A program made the translations under genes and the position numbers. A DNA stretch of 64,000 nt from CAISIP01 sp965278985 (lineage in GTDB: Bacteria > Pseudomonadota > Gammaproteobacteria > Burkholderiales > Burkholderiaceae_C): positions 1,116,001-1,180,000 of the forward strand of contig OZ257131.1 in the NCBI GenBank assembly GCA_965278985.1, given 5' to 3'. Below are positions 1 through 10,698 of this stretch, one piece after another. Numbering within the stretch: the stretch's first letter is position 1; each line of letters begins with the position of its first letter. The notes under the pieces were generated by a model that searched no databases, was not told where the DNA came from, and saw only the letters and a list, made by a program, of their open reading frames with translations.

Positions 1-30
1 TGCTGTCCCGACGCTCCAACGCGTGACACG

Positions 31-528
31 TCAACGCGTCTCCCAGAACCCCCGGTGCGTTGCCACCATCTCCTCTGCCACCGCCTCCACCGGCCCGATG
101 ACTTCGACACTCCGCTGTCCCCGCGCAAAGACCTCGCGGCAGGGCAGCGCCAGCGTCGGGTTCTCCGGGTGGTTGCCGGTCAGCGCCAGCAAGGCCGATT
201 CCTCGGCGCCATAGAGCACGCGGCCAATCCCCGCCCAGTAGATGGTTCCGGCACACATCGCGCAGGGCTCGAAAGTCGTGACCAGCGTGCAATGCACCAG
301 ATACGTGCCAGGGTAGTTCGCCGCAACGGTGCGTGCCAGCGTGGACTCGGCATGGTTCACCGTGTCGATGTTGCCCTGCTCGGCGAGCACGGTCTCGCCA
401 TCGGGCGCCAACAACAAGGCACCGAAAGGGTGCCTGCCCATTTCCAGTGCACGGCGGGCGACCCCGTCTGCGCGGCGCAGCGCGCGGGCGCACTGGTCGG
501 CGCTCGGCGGCGATGGGGCCGAGGCCAT
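31..528 (-). CDS. Nucleoside/nucleobase deaminase (CDA-fold, zinc-dependent)
   Basis: The 165-residue product has the zinc and proton-shuttle signature of cytidine/guanine/tRNA-adenosine deaminases: an HAE motif near residue 60 and a PCAMCAG motif about 30 residues later. Family members hydrolytically deaminate a free base or nucleoside in the cytoplasm. I chose the ATG at 528 because AGGGTGG lies about 9 bases upstream; a GTG at 540 would add four residues. The gene starts where the ABC permease gene ends, so it is the last gene of that operon. This placement suggests it acts on an imported nitrogenous compound, but the substrate (guanine, cytosine or other) cannot be read from the sequence. 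Confidence 0.85.
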   Translation of the reverse strand: MASAPSPPSADQCARALRRADGVARRALEMGRHPFGALLLAPDGETVLAEQGNIDTVNHAESTLARTVAANYPGTYLVHCTLVTTFEPCAMCAGTIYWAGIGRVLYGAEESALLALTGNHPENPTLALPCREVFARGQRSVEVIGPVEAVAEEMVATHRGFWETR

Positions 529-532
529 TGGC

Positions 533-1309
533 TCAGCCACCCTGGGACCCCCGGTGCGCCCAGGCCGTGGTGTGCTTCTCGATGTAGCTGAAGAGCTCGT
601 ACATCACCATCGCCATCGCGCCCACCACCACCAGCCCGGCGAAGGCCAGGCCCATCTGCATCGCCGAACCGGCCGAGATCAGCAGGTAGCCGATGCCCTC
701 GTTGGCGGCCGTCATCTCCGACACCGTGGTGCCCACGAAGGCCAGCGTGATGGCCACCTTCAGCGAGCCGTAGAAATACGGCATGGAGCGCGGCAGGCCC
801 ACCTTCACCAGCACGTCCCAGCGCTTGGCACCCAGCACGCGCAACACGTCCTCCAGCTCGGGCTCCAGCGTGGCCAAGCCGGTGGCGATGTTGACCATGA
901 TCGGGAAGAAGCTGATCAGGAAGGCCGTGAGGATGGCCGGCCCCACGCCGATGCCGAACCACACCACCAGGATCGGCACGAAGGCCGCCTTGGGCAGGGC
1001 GTTGAAGGCGGTCATCAACGGGTAGACGGCCGCATAGGCCAGGCGCGAGCTGCCGATCACGAAGCCCAGCAGCACGCCCACCACGATGGCCAGACCGAAG
1101 CCCGCCATCGTGACCCAGTAGGTGCGCCAGGCATGCGCGGCGATCACGCCCTTGAACTCCACCAGCTGCGTCCAGATGCGCCAGGGGCTGGGGAAGATGA
1201 ATTCGCTGACCTCGAAGGCCGAGCAGAGGATCTGCCAGATGGCGATCACCGCCACCAGCAGGATCCAGGGGGACCAGATCTCGAGGTTTCGTTGTTTGTT
1301 GGAAGCCAT
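533..1309 (-). CDS. ABC transporter permease, NMT1/TauC (SsuC) type
   Basis: This 258-residue hydrophobic protein has about six predicted membrane segments. It carries the cytoplasmic loop typical of BPD_transp_1 permeases, with an EPELEDVLRVLGAKRWD stretch in which the glycine of the EAA loop is kept. The start is an ATG 15 bases after the ATPase stop. It forms the inner-membrane channel of the importer whose ATPase and binding protein lie just upstream on the same strand. Close relatives import taurine, alkanesulfonates, nitrate or pyrimidine precursors. The deaminase gene that follows hints at a nitrogenous substrate, which is only an inference. Confidence 0.88.
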   Translation of the reverse strand: MASNKQRNLEIWSPWILLVAVIAIWQILCSAFEVSEFIFPSPWRIWTQLVEFKGVIAAHAWRTYWVTMAGFGLAIVVGVLLGFVIGSSRLAYAAVYPLMTAFNALPKAAFVPILVVWFGIGVGPAILTAFLISFFPIMVNIATGLATLEPELEDVLRVLGAKRWDVLVKVGLPRSMPYFYGSLKVAITLAFVGTTVSEMTAANEGIGYLLISAGSAMQMGLAFAGLVVVGAMAMVMYELFSYIEKHTTAWAHRGSQGG

Positions 1310-1324
1310 GGTGCGCTTGCTTTC

Positions 1325-2152
1325 CTATGGGTGAACCACTGCGCCAGTCTTCCGGATGGCACCGATGTGCCCACGCAGCTCCAGCACGATGTCAGTGAAC
1401 TCCTTGGTGTAGGTCACCTCCAGCTCGCGCGGGCGCGGCAGTTCGATCTGGCGCTTGACCACGAAGCGGCCCGGGCTCTTGCTCATCACATAAACCGTGT
1501 CTGCCAGGAACACCGATTCGCGCAGGTCGTGCGTGACCAGGATCACGTTGAACTGCTGCTCCGTCCACAGGTCGCGCAGGATGCACCACAGCTCCTCGCG
1601 CGTGAACGCGTCCAGCGCGCCGAAGGGTTCGTCGAGCAGCAGCATCTTGGGCTCGTGGATCAGTGCGCGGCAGATGCTGGCGCGCTGCTGCATTCCGCCC
1701 GACAGCTGCCAGGGGAACTTGTCCTCGTAGCCGCCCAGGCCCACCTTCTGCAGCAGCTTGCGTGCACGCTCCTCGTATTCCTTGCGCTTGGCCTTGAAGC
1801 TGGAGCGGTAGGGCTCGACGATCTCCAGCGGCAGCAGAACGTTGTCCACCGTCGTGCGCCAGGGCAGCAGCGACGGGGCCTGGAAGGCCATGCCCGAAAT
1901 CTTGAGCGGCCCGGTGACGGGCTGGCCGTCGATGAGGATTTTGCCCATCGAGGGCATCTTCAGCCCGGTGGTGAGCTTCATGAAGGTGGACTTGCCGCAG
2001 CCCGAGGGGCCCACGATGGCGATGAACTCGCCGCGGGTCACCTTGAGGTCGATGGCTTCCACCGCGAAGTGGTTGGCCTGCAGCAGTTCCTCGTTGTAGG
2101 CGAGCCAGACGTCGCGAAAATCGACGAAGGGCGCTGAGGGGATGGCGGACAT
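1325..2152 (-). CDS. ABC transporter ATP-binding protein, NMT1/TauB type
   Basis: The 275-residue protein has a Walker A motif GPSGCGKS near residues 48-55, a Q-loop (GMAFQAP), the signature LSGGMQQR, Walker B MLLLDEPFG and the switch-region H in VTHD. It energises import by the permease encoded immediately downstream. ATG at 2152 was preferred over a GTG at 2167 that would add five residues. The gene sits between the binding-protein and permease genes in the usual order for this family. Sequence motifs identify the family but not the substrate. Confidence 0.9.
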   Translation of the reverse strand: MSAIPSAPFVDFRDVWLAYNEELLQANHFAVEAIDLKVTRGEFIAIVGPSGCGKSTFMKLTTGLKMPSMGKILIDGQPVTGPLKISGMAFQAPSLLPWRTTVDNVLLPLEIVEPYRSSFKAKRKEYEERARKLLQKVGLGGYEDKFPWQLSGGMQQRASICRALIHEPKMLLLDEPFGALDAFTREELWCILRDLWTEQQFNVILVTHDLRESVFLADTVYVMSKSPGRFVVKRQIELPRPRELEVTYTKEFTDIVLELRGHIGAIRKTGAVVHP

Positions 2153-2239
2153 GGACGCGGCTTTCACGAGAACGGCCAGTGCTTGCAGGAAGGACTGGCC
2201 GTTGGGGAGGCGGGGCCGGCGGTGGCCGGCGAGGGGAGC

Positions 2240-3274
2240 TTACTTCTTGGGCGCGGGCAGCACCGCCAGCTCGGCCTTGGGCGGCAGGAAGCTGCCATCC
2301 CACACGGCGGCAGGGTTCACGCGGGTCTTGGTGCCGAAGGCGTCGGACACCTGAGACGCCATCAGCGCCAGGCGGCCGGGGTTGACCTGGCCGAAGCCCT
2401 CGGCGCGCGCATCGGGGCTGTTGATGACCGTGTCGATGGCCAGCTTCAGGCGGCGCTGCTCCAGCGGCACGCTGATGATGCCGTCGCGTGCGCGCACGGT
2501 GTCGATGGCGCCGGCGTTGTCGGCGATCACGTCCTTCATGCCCTTGGTGAAGGCGGAGAGGAAGGCGCGCACGGCGGCCGGGTTCTCCTTGAGGATCTTG
2601 GGCGAGGCGATGATGGCGTTGCCGTACAGCTTCACGCCGTAGTCGGGGTAGGGCAGGATCACCACGTCCTCGGCCTTCACGCCGCGCGCTTCCAGGTTCA
2701 GCAGCGAGGTGAAGGTGAAGCCGGTGATGGCGTCCACGTCACCACGCGCCAGCATGGTCTCGCGCAGCGGCGGGTCCATCGCGGTCCACTGCACTTCGCC
2801 CACGTTGTTGGCCTTGGCGAAGATGGGGAAGGCGCGGCGGCCGGCGTCGAACACCGGGGCGCCCAGCTTCTTGCCCTTGAGGTCTGCGGGCGTCTTGATG
2901 CCGCTCTTCTTCAGCGCCATCACCGAGGCCGGCGTGTTGTTGTAGACCATCATGATGGCCACGGGCTTGTTGGGCGCATCGGGGTTGTTGGCGTGGAACT
3001 CCATCAGCGCCGCCAGGTCGGCAAAGCCCAGGTCGTAGCTGCCCGAGGCCACGCGGGTCACGGCGCCGCCCGAGCCGTTGCCGGCGTCCACCGTCACGTC
3101 CAGCTTGGCATCCTTGAAATACCCCTTGGCCGCGGGCACGAGGAACAGCGCAGCGGGGCCTTCGAAGCGCCAGTCCAACTGGAACTTGATGGGCGTGACC
3201 TGGGCCTGGGCCAGCCCTGTGGCGGCGACCAGGGCAAGGGCGGCAGCGAGCTTGGAAAAGGTTCTTTTGTGCAT
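2240..3274 (-). CDS. ABC transporter substrate-binding protein, NMT1/THI5 family
   Basis: The 344-residue protein begins with a clear Sec signal peptide (MHKRTFSKLAAALALVAA, cleavage probably after AQA) and continues with FQLDWRFEGP, a form of the motif seen in NMT1-like periplasmic binding proteins. ATG at 3274 gives the signal peptide directly at the N-terminus; an upstream in-frame extension to 3361 would bury it. It is the first gene of the importer operon. NMT1-type receptors bind taurine, HMP-like pyrimidines, riboflavin-like compounds or aromatic acids. No TPP-riboswitch-like leader was seen upstream, so thiamine-precursor uptake has no regulatory support here. Confidence 0.88.
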   Translation of the reverse strand: MHKRTFSKLAAALALVAATGLAQAQVTPIKFQLDWRFEGPAALFLVPAAKGYFKDAKLDVTVDAGNGSGGAVTRVASGSYDLGFADLAALMEFHANNPDAPNKPVAIMMVYNNTPASVMALKKSGIKTPADLKGKKLGAPVFDAGRRAFPIFAKANNVGEVQWTAMDPPLRETMLARGDVDAITGFTFTSLLNLEARGVKAEDVVILPYPDYGVKLYGNAIIASPKILKENPAAVRAFLSAFTKGMKDVIADNAGAIDTVRARDGIISVPLEQRRLKLAIDTVINSPDARAEGFGQVNPGRLALMASQVSDAFGTKTRVNPAAVWDGSFLPPKAELAVLPAPKK

Positions 3275-3572
3275 GAAGGGGAGGGGTAGGGAGCGACCGA
3301 AAGGGGTGCGCGAGTCTAGCAATATCGGTGCCAGTGACCCGGCATTCCCGGAAGATCGCAAGGAGAAGCGTGACGCCGTGATGACGCCTCCGCCGATGCC
3401 CCAGCCCGCGTTGAATTGCTACGCGCGCCGGCCCGGAACGGCACGTAGAAGGCGGGGTCCACATCATCTTTTCGGCGGCGCATCGGTAAGTGTCGCCGGC
3501 GATGGGTGGTGCCGGCATGCCGGGCGGGCGGCGGCGCGGGGCAGCGGCCCACTGGGGCGCGCCGCAGGTCCT

Positions 3573-3693
3573 AGGGTTTACCCTGGCGGCCTTCTCTGGA
3601 GGTCCGTACCGCCGGCGCGGCAGCCGTCCGGAAGGCCGTGCCAGGCCTGCGGCGCCATGCAAAAAAGTCCATGTAGATCAATGCGTTGCATGG
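3573..3693 (+). promoter_or_regulatory. Candidate DctD upstream activator sites
   Basis: Two dyads lie about 20-140 bases upstream of the sigma-54 promoter: TAGGGTTTACCCTG (3572-3585) and an exact 8-base inverted repeat CCATGCAA...TTGCATGG with a 23-base spacer. Enhancer-binding regulators such as DctD bind dyads in this position. Which of the two, if either, is the site is not decidable by eye. Confidence 0.35.
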
Positions 3694-3714
3694 TGCTGCG
3701 GGCCGGCACCGGCA

Positions 3715-3730
3715 TGGCATGCGCATTGCA
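3715..3730 (+). promoter_or_regulatory. Sigma-54 (-24/-12) promoter of dctA
   Basis: TGGCATGCGCATTGCA matches the RpoN consensus TGGCACG-N4-TTGCW with one mismatch and exact spacing of the GG and GC pairs. It lies about 38 bases before the dctA start codon. This fits the presence downstream of dctD, which encodes a sigma-54 activator with an intact GAFTGA motif. Confidence 0.75.
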
Positions 3731-3767
3731 AATGGATGGGTCACTGCAACCCCCGGAGACAGACCCC

Positions 3768-5135
3768 ATGGACCACGATCCCCGTCCGCGCCCGTTTTAC
3801 CGTTCCCTGTACTTCCAGGTCATCACGGCCATCGTGATCGGCGTGGTGCTGGGACATTTCTGGCCCGAGACCGGCGCCGCCATGAAGCCGCTGGGCGACG
3901 GCTTCATCAAGCTCATCAAGATGATCATCGCGCCGATCATCTTCTGCACGGTGGTGGTGGGCATCGCGGGCATGGAGGACATGAAACGCGTGGGCAAGAC
4001 CGGCGGTATGGCGCTGCTGTATTTCGAGATCGTCTCGAGCATCGCGCTGGTCGTGGGCCTGGTGATCATCAACATCGTCAAGCCAGGCGCGGGCATGAAC
4101 GTGGACGTGAGCCAGCTCGATACCAAGGCCATCGCGGCCTACACCGGCCCGGGCAAGATGCAGGGCACGGTGGACTTCCTGCTCAACGTGATCCCGACCA
4201 CCATTGTGGACGCCTTCGCCAAGGGCGAGATCCTGCAGGTGCTGCTGTTCTCGGTGATGTTCGGCTTCGCGCTGCACAAGTTTGGCGGCCGTGGCACGCT
4301 GGTGTTCGACTTCATCGAGAAGTTCTCGCACGTGTTGTTTTCCATCGTCGGCACCATCATGAAGGTCGCGCCCATCGGGGCCTTCGGTGCCATGGCCTTC
4401 ACCATCGGCAAGTACGGCGTGGGCTCGCTGGTGCAGCTGGGCCAGCTGATGGCGACCTTCTACCTCACCTGTCTGCTGTTCATCTTCGTGGTGCTGGGCG
4501 GCATTGCGCGCGCGCACGGCTTCTCGGTGTGGAAGTTCATCAAGTACATCAAGGAAGAGCTGCTGATCGTGCTGGGCACCAGCAGCTCCGAGGCGGCGCT
4601 GCCGCGCATGATCGCCAAGATGGAGAACCTCGGCGTGCGCAAGTCCACGGTGGGCCTGGTGATCCCCACGGGGTATTCCTTCAACCTGGACGGCACGTCA
4701 ATCTACCTGACCATGGCGGCGGTATTCATCGCGCAGGCCACGAACACGCCGCTGGACATCTCGCACCAGATCACGCTGCTGCTGGTGCTGCTGCTCACCA
4801 GCAAGGGCGCGGCGGGTGTCACCGGCAGCGGCTTCATCGTGCTGGCGGCCACGCTGTCGGCCGTGGGCAACGTGCCGGTGGCGGGGCTGGCGCTGATCCT
4901 GGGCATCGACCGCTTCATGTCCGAGGCGCGTGCGCTGACGAACCTGATCGGCAACGGCGTGGCCACGGTCGTGGTGGGCAAGTGGACGGGCGACCTGGAT
5001 ACCGCGCGCATGCAGGCCGTGCTGAACAACGAGACACCGCTGGACGCCGACGCGCCTGAGGCGGTGATCGACGCCGTGGACCACCACATGCCCGTCGGCG
5101 TGGCGGGGCGTGCGGGGCTGCCGGCCAAGGGCTGA
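3768..5135 (+). CDS. dctA: C4-dicarboxylate transport protein DctA
   Basis: The 455-residue protein belongs to the glutamate transporter/DAACS family, which imports succinate, fumarate and malate with protons or sodium. It shows the serine-rich re-entrant loop GTSSSEAALPRM and the motif PTGYSFNLDGTSIYLTMA, both diagnostic of the family. It has about eight membrane helices and the usual length for DctA. ATG at 3768 follows GGAG at 3755-3758 and gives MDHDPRPRPFYRSLYFQV, a typical DctA N-terminus. A sigma-54 promoter lies immediately upstream. Its sensor and activator genes dctB and dctD follow directly, so dicarboxylate-induced expression is expected. Confidence 0.95.
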   Translation: MDHDPRPRPFYRSLYFQVITAIVIGVVLGHFWPETGAAMKPLGDGFIKLIKMIIAPIIFCTVVVGIAGMEDMKRVGKTGGMALLYFEIVSSIALVVGLVIINIVKPGAGMNVDVSQLDTKAIAAYTGPGKMQGTVDFLLNVIPTTIVDAFAKGEILQVLLFSVMFGFALHKFGGRGTLVFDFIEKFSHVLFSIVGTIMKVAPIGAFGAMAFTIGKYGVGSLVQLGQLMATFYLTCLLFIFVVLGGIARAHGFSVWKFIKYIKEELLIVLGTSSSEAALPRMIAKMENLGVRKSTVGLVIPTGYSFNLDGTSIYLTMAAVFIAQATNTPLDISHQITLLLVLLLTSKGAAGVTGSGFIVLAATLSAVGNVPVAGLALILGIDRFMSEARALTNLIGNGVATVVVGKWTGDLDTARMQAVLNNETPLDADAPEAVIDAVDHHMPVGVAGRAGLPAKG

Positions 5136-5242
5136 ACGCGGGCATGGCCGCCATGCGGCCGAACTTCGTGCAAGATGCGCGGCGACCCCCTGCGGGTCTG
5201 CCGCGTTTCGTCCTGCATCTGCCGTTCCTTCGACCGCCCTCC

Positions 5243-7035
5243 ATGCTGTTCGCGTCCATGCCCCGTGCCCGCCGTCGCCTGCTGCGTGGCCTGCTGGCCG
5301 CTGCCTGCGTGGCGGCCGCCGCCGCGGCGGGCTGGCAACTCGCCTGGTGGTACGGCCTGGCGTCGCTGCAGCAGGCCGCGGAGCGCCGGCTGGAGGTGGC
5401 GGCCACGCGGCTGGACGCGCAGTTGCAGCGCTTCGACTTCCTGCCCGGCCTGCTGGAGACCGCACCCGAGGTGATGCGGCTGCTGGCGACGCCGGGAGAT
5501 GCCACGCTGACCGGGCAGGTCAACCGGTATCTGGAATCGCTCAACGCGCTGGCCGGTGCGGACAACCTCTACCTCGTGGGCCGCGGTGGGATGACATTGG
5601 CCGCGGCCGACCATGCCAAGCCCGACAGCCCCTTCGGCCGCGACCTGTCCTACCGCCCCTATGTGCGCGATGCACTGGCACATGGCCGCGGCCAGTTCTA
5701 CGGCCTTGGCGTGACCACGGCGCGTGCCGGCTACTACGTGTCCTACGCCTTGCCGGGCGACGGCGCGCCGCTGGGTCTGGCGGCCGTCAAGATGGACCTG
5801 ACGCAGATCGAGCAGGAGTGGCGTCAGCTGCCAGGGCCGGTGCTGCTGCTGGACGAATACCGCGTGGCGATTTTGAGCACACGCGACGCCTGGCGCTGGC
5901 ATCCCGTGGGGCCATTGCCCTCCGCCCAGCGCGACGAGGTGCTGCAGGCCCGGCGTTACGGCAGCAGCGTGCTGGAGCCGCTGGCCTGGGAGGAGGGCAC
6001 TGTCGTGGGCGGCACGGCGCCGGAGGTGCAGGCGCGCCGTGTGCTGCTCGACGGCCAGGCCTGGCTGGCCAGTGCACGCGCCGTGCACCAGGGCCGCTGG
6101 CACCTGGTGCTGCTCGATGCCGAGGCCCCCGTGCGCGCCGGAGCCCGCGTCTGGTCCATCAGCGCGGCGCTGGCGATGGCGCTGCTGCTGGTGGGCGGCG
6201 CGCTGATGGCCGCACGCCGCCGCGAGATCCGCCAGCGCCTGGCCAGCCGCGCCGCGCTGCAGGAGGCGCACGATGCGCTGGAGCGCAAGGTGGCCGAACG
6301 CACGGCCGCGCTGCAGGCCGCGCAGGACGAACTCGTGCATGCCGGCAAACTGGCCGTGCTGGGCCAGCTCTCGGCCGGGCTGGTGCACGAGCTCAACCAG
6401 CCGCTGGCGGCGCTGCAGACCTTCTCGGACAACGCCGACCAGCTGATCCAGCGCCAGCGGCTGGACGATGCCCGCGACAACCTCGCGCGCATCGGGCGGC
6501 TGGTGGCGCGGCTCAAGCGGCTCTCGGGGCAGTTGCGGCTCTTCGCCACCAAGCCCGCGGGAATCGTGGGTGCCGTGGGCCTGCAGAAGCTGGTGCTGGA
6601 CCTGCAGCAGCAACTGGCCACGCGGCTCCAGGAAGCGGACATCGCGCTCGTGCTGGACATCGAACCCGAAGGCCTGGCCGTGGCCGGCGACGAGTCACGG
6701 CTGGAGCAGGTGCTGGCGAACCTGCTGGGCAATGCCATCGACGCGCTGCAGGGCAGCGCCGCGCCGCGGCAGATCAGCGTGCAGGCAAGCGCACAAGAGG
6801 GCCGCGTGCGGCTTCTGATCCGCAACAATGGACCCCATATCCCCGACACCATCCTCGAGCGCATGTTCCAGCCCTTCGTCACCACCAAACCCGCGGGCAA
6901 GGGCATGGGCCTGGGGCTCATGATCTCGGCCCACATCGTGCGCGAATGCGGCGGAACGCTGGTGGCGCGCAACCTCGACCCCACGGGGGCGGAATTCGCC
7001 ATCGACCTGCCGGCGCGGCGCGAGGGGAACGGCAC

Positions 7036-7039
<4 letters not shown>
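5243..7039 (+). CDS. dctB: C4-dicarboxylate sensor histidine kinase DctB
   Basis: This sensor kinase has an N-terminal transmembrane segment, a periplasmic region of about 270 residues (double-Cache-like), a second membrane segment (ISAALAMALLLVGGALM) and a short coiled-coil. These are followed by a HisKA domain with LVHELNQPLAAL, where the His is phosphorylated, and a HATPase domain (NLLGNAIDAL, GKGMGLGLMISAHIV). It senses external C4-dicarboxylates and phosphorylates DctD. ATG at 5243 places the arginine-rich start right before the first membrane helix; an upstream ATG at 5144 would add 33 residues. It overlaps dctD by four bases (ATGA), so the two are translationally coupled. Confidence 0.9.
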
Positions 7040-8403
<1,364 letters not shown>

Positions 8404-8439
8404 AATCGCACGCTTTTCAGCGTGAAGGACACCGCGGAC

Positions 8440-9165
8440 ATGGCCACCCCTCTTCTGTTGCAGGCCGATGGCAAGGTGGTGCTGGTGGCTGGTGCCGCAG
8501 GAGGCATCGGCCGGGCGGTGGTGCAACTTTTCGGTGACTGCGGCGCCCGTGTCGCCGCCTTCGACCGGGAGCAGGGCGCCGGTGACCTGGTCCTGAGGGG
8601 AGATGCTACGCGCGAGGAGGATGTGCGGTTGGCCGTAGAACGCGCGGTGGCCACCTTCGGCGGGCTGGACTACGTGGTCAACGCCGTCGGCGTGACCGGG
8701 GGCGGCAACCTGGTGGACCAGTCCGTGCAGGACTGGCAACGCCTCATCGACATCAACCTCAACGCGGCCTTCCTGCTGGCCCGCGAAGTCCATGCACCGC
8801 TCGCACTGCGGCAGGGCGTGTTGGTGCTGCTCAGCTCCACGAATGGCCGCAACGGGGGCAGCGCGATCTCCGGCCCGGCCTATGCCGTCGCAAAGGCGGG
8901 CATCGAGAACCTCACGCGGTACCTGGCCAAGGAGTGGGCGCCGCAGGGCATCCGCGTCAACTGCGTGGCCCCGGGCCCGGTGGCTACGCCGATGCTGGAC
9001 CGGCTCGGTGCGCAGACGCACCAGGCGCTGCGGGAGACGATCCCCCTGCGGCGCTTTGCCAGTGCGCAGGAGGTGGCGGGCGCCATCGCCTTCCTGTGCT
9101 CGGCCTACGCGGCTTCCATGACCGGCACCATCACGAACATCAGCGGTGGGCTGGTGCTCGACTGA
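8440..9165 (+). CDS. SDR-family NAD(P)-dependent oxidoreductase
   Basis: The 241-residue protein is a classical short-chain dehydrogenase. It has the cofactor motif GAAGGIGRA near residue 15, a catalytic Ser region (LLSSTNGRNG), the YAVAKAG catalytic Tyr/Lys motif and the C-terminal ISGGLVLD ending of the family. ATG at 8440 is preceded by AAGGA at 8425-8429; a GTG at 8422 is the alternative. Substrate is unknown; family members oxidise or reduce alcohols, 3-oxoacyl compounds or sugars. It is 36 bases downstream of dctD and converges with an aldehyde dehydrogenase gene, so no clear pathway partner is visible. Confidence 0.88.
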   Translation: MATPLLLQADGKVVLVAGAAGGIGRAVVQLFGDCGARVAAFDREQGAGDLVLRGDATREEDVRLAVERAVATFGGLDYVVNAVGVTGGGNLVDQSVQDWQRLIDINLNAAFLLAREVHAPLALRQGVLVLLSSTNGRNGGSAISGPAYAVAKAGIENLTRYLAKEWAPQGIRVNCVAPGPVATPMLDRLGAQTHQALRETIPLRRFASAQEVAGAIAFLCSAYAASMTGTITNISGGLVLD

Positions 9166-9178
9166 TGCGGCGCCGGCT

Positions 9179-10555
9179 TCAGCCCGAAAACACCGACAGG
9201 TTCTTCGCGATGTCCTTGCCCGCGTAGGGCGGGAACACGTCCAGCACCGCGTCGGGGTTGCCGATCAGCATCGCCTTGGTGTTGGACAAGGCGTCGAAGC
9301 CGGCCTTGCCGTAGTACTTGCCGATGCCCGAATAGCCCACGCCACCGAAGGGCAGGCTGTCGATCCAGCAGTGCAGGTTGGTCTGGTTCACACAGCCGCC
9401 GCCGAAGGACACGCGGCCCAGGAAGAGGTCGATGTGCGCGGGGTCCTTGCTGAAGATGTAGGCCGCGAGTGACTTCGGCTTGCGCACGATGGTCTCGACC
9501 ATGGCGCCGAAGTCGTCATACGGCAGCACCGGCAGCACGGGGCCGAAGACCTCCTGCTGCAGGGCCGGGTCGTCCCAGGTCGAGGGGTACAGCACGGTGG
9601 GCTCTACGTAGCGGTCCGCCACGTCATGGCGCCCGCCGTGCACTACCTTTTCAGGAAGGATGTACGAGGCCACGCGTTCGGTGTCGTGCTCGCTGATCAT
9701 GCGCGCGAAGTCCGGGCTCTTCTGCGGATCCTCGCCGTACATGGCGGTGAGTGAGCGCTTGAGGCGGGCGATGAAGTCGTCGGCGATGGAGCGGTGCACG
9801 TACACATAGCCCGGTGCGATGCACCACTGTCCCGAGATCGCATTGTGGCCCCAGGCGATGCGGTCCACGGCGATGTCCAGGTTGGCGGTCTCGTCCACGA
9901 CGGTCGGGTTCTGGCCCCCCAGTTCCAGCACCACGGGTGTGAGGTTCTCGGCGGCGGCGCGCATCACGACCTTGCCGACATTGGAGCTGCCGGTGAAGAA
10001 GATGAAGTCGAAGGGAATCTGCAGCAAGGCCGTGATCTGCTCGCGGCCGCCGTTGACGAGCGTGGCCGCTTCGGGGGCGAAATACTTCGGTACCAGATCG
10101 GCGAGCAGCGTCGCCACGTGCGGCGTGGTGTTGGCGGGCTTGAGCACCACGGTGTTGCCCGCGGCCAGTGCTGCGATGGCCGGGTCCAGCAGCAGCAGGA
10201 TGGGCGCGTTGAAGGGGCCGATCACCAGCGTCACGCCATAGGGCTCCTTGTGGATCACGCCGCGGTTGCCCGCGTCTTCCAGGCCCTTGGGAATCGCGAC
10301 GGGCTGCGGGCGCACCAGTTCGGCCAGGTGCTCGCGGTAGTAGGCGATGACGCCCAGGGGCACCGTGATCTCGAACAACTGCTCGAAGGGCGGCTTGCGG
10401 AAATCCTGGAACAGGGCGTTGCACAGCGCTTGCTGGTTCTCGCGCAGCATGCGCTCCATGCGGTCGAGCTGGTCCATGCGCCAAGCGAGGGAGCGGGTCG
10501 CACCCGTGAAGAAGAAGTCGCGTTGCCGGTCGACCAGGGCTTGGAAGGGGTTCAT
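9179..10555 (-). CDS. Aldehyde dehydrogenase (class-3-like, ALDH superfamily)
   Basis: The 458-residue protein has the ALDH nucleotide-binding GSSNVGK motif, the general-base motif LELGGQNP and the catalytic Cys in SGQWCIAPGYV. The length near 460 and the motif NQTNLHCWIDSLPFGGVGYSG are typical of class 3/coniferyl-aldehyde-type enzymes, which oxidise aldehydes to acids with NAD(P)+. A hydrophobic C-terminal anchor is not obvious. It stands alone on the minus strand, with the GntR gene upstream on the same strand. Substrate is not predictable. Confidence 0.9.
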   Translation of the reverse strand: MNPFQALVDRQRDFFFTGATRSLAWRMDQLDRMERMLRENQQALCNALFQDFRKPPFEQLFEITVPLGVIAYYREHLAELVRPQPVAIPKGLEDAGNRGVIHKEPYGVTLVIGPFNAPILLLLDPAIAALAAGNTVVLKPANTTPHVATLLADLVPKYFAPEAATLVNGGREQITALLQIPFDFIFFTGSSNVGKVVMRAAAENLTPVVLELGGQNPTVVDETANLDIAVDRIAWGHNAISGQWCIAPGYVYVHRSIADDFIARLKRSLTAMYGEDPQKSPDFARMISEHDTERVASYILPEKVVHGGRHDVADRYVEPTVLYPSTWDDPALQQEVFGPVLPVLPYDDFGAMVETIVRKPKSLAAYIFSKDPAHIDLFLGRVSFGGGCVNQTNLHCWIDSLPFGGVGYSGIGKYYGKAGFDALSNTKAMLIGNPDAVLDVFPPYAGKDIAKNLSVFSG

Positions 10556-10698
10556 GTCCGCTCTCAGGGTAGGTGACGAAGAGCGGGAAATTCTAGGAAC
10601 GCGATGGGGGCCCGACGAGGGTCAGCTTCACGTTTACAGGGACGTTGGAAGCCCGAACAATCTCGGCCCGCATCGGGGGACGCCCCGCATCGCTCGCG

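Larger units (their letters stand above)
3275..3767. other. Divergent intergenic region between ABC operon and dctA
   Basis: The 493 bases between the minus-strand importer operon and dctA hold no credible gene. They contain the sigma-54 promoter given separately, and two inverted repeats upstream of it: AGGG-TTTA-CCCT at 3573-3584 and CCATGCAA/TTGCATGG with arms at 3655-3662 and 3686-3693. Either could be an upstream activator site for DctD. I could not identify a convincing sigma-70 promoter for the importer operon. Confidence 0.5.

Noticed and set aside
3275..3420. Possible TPP riboswitch before the NMT1-type binding protein
   Set aside because: No CTGAGA-type core or paired stems were visible, so thiamine control is unsupported.
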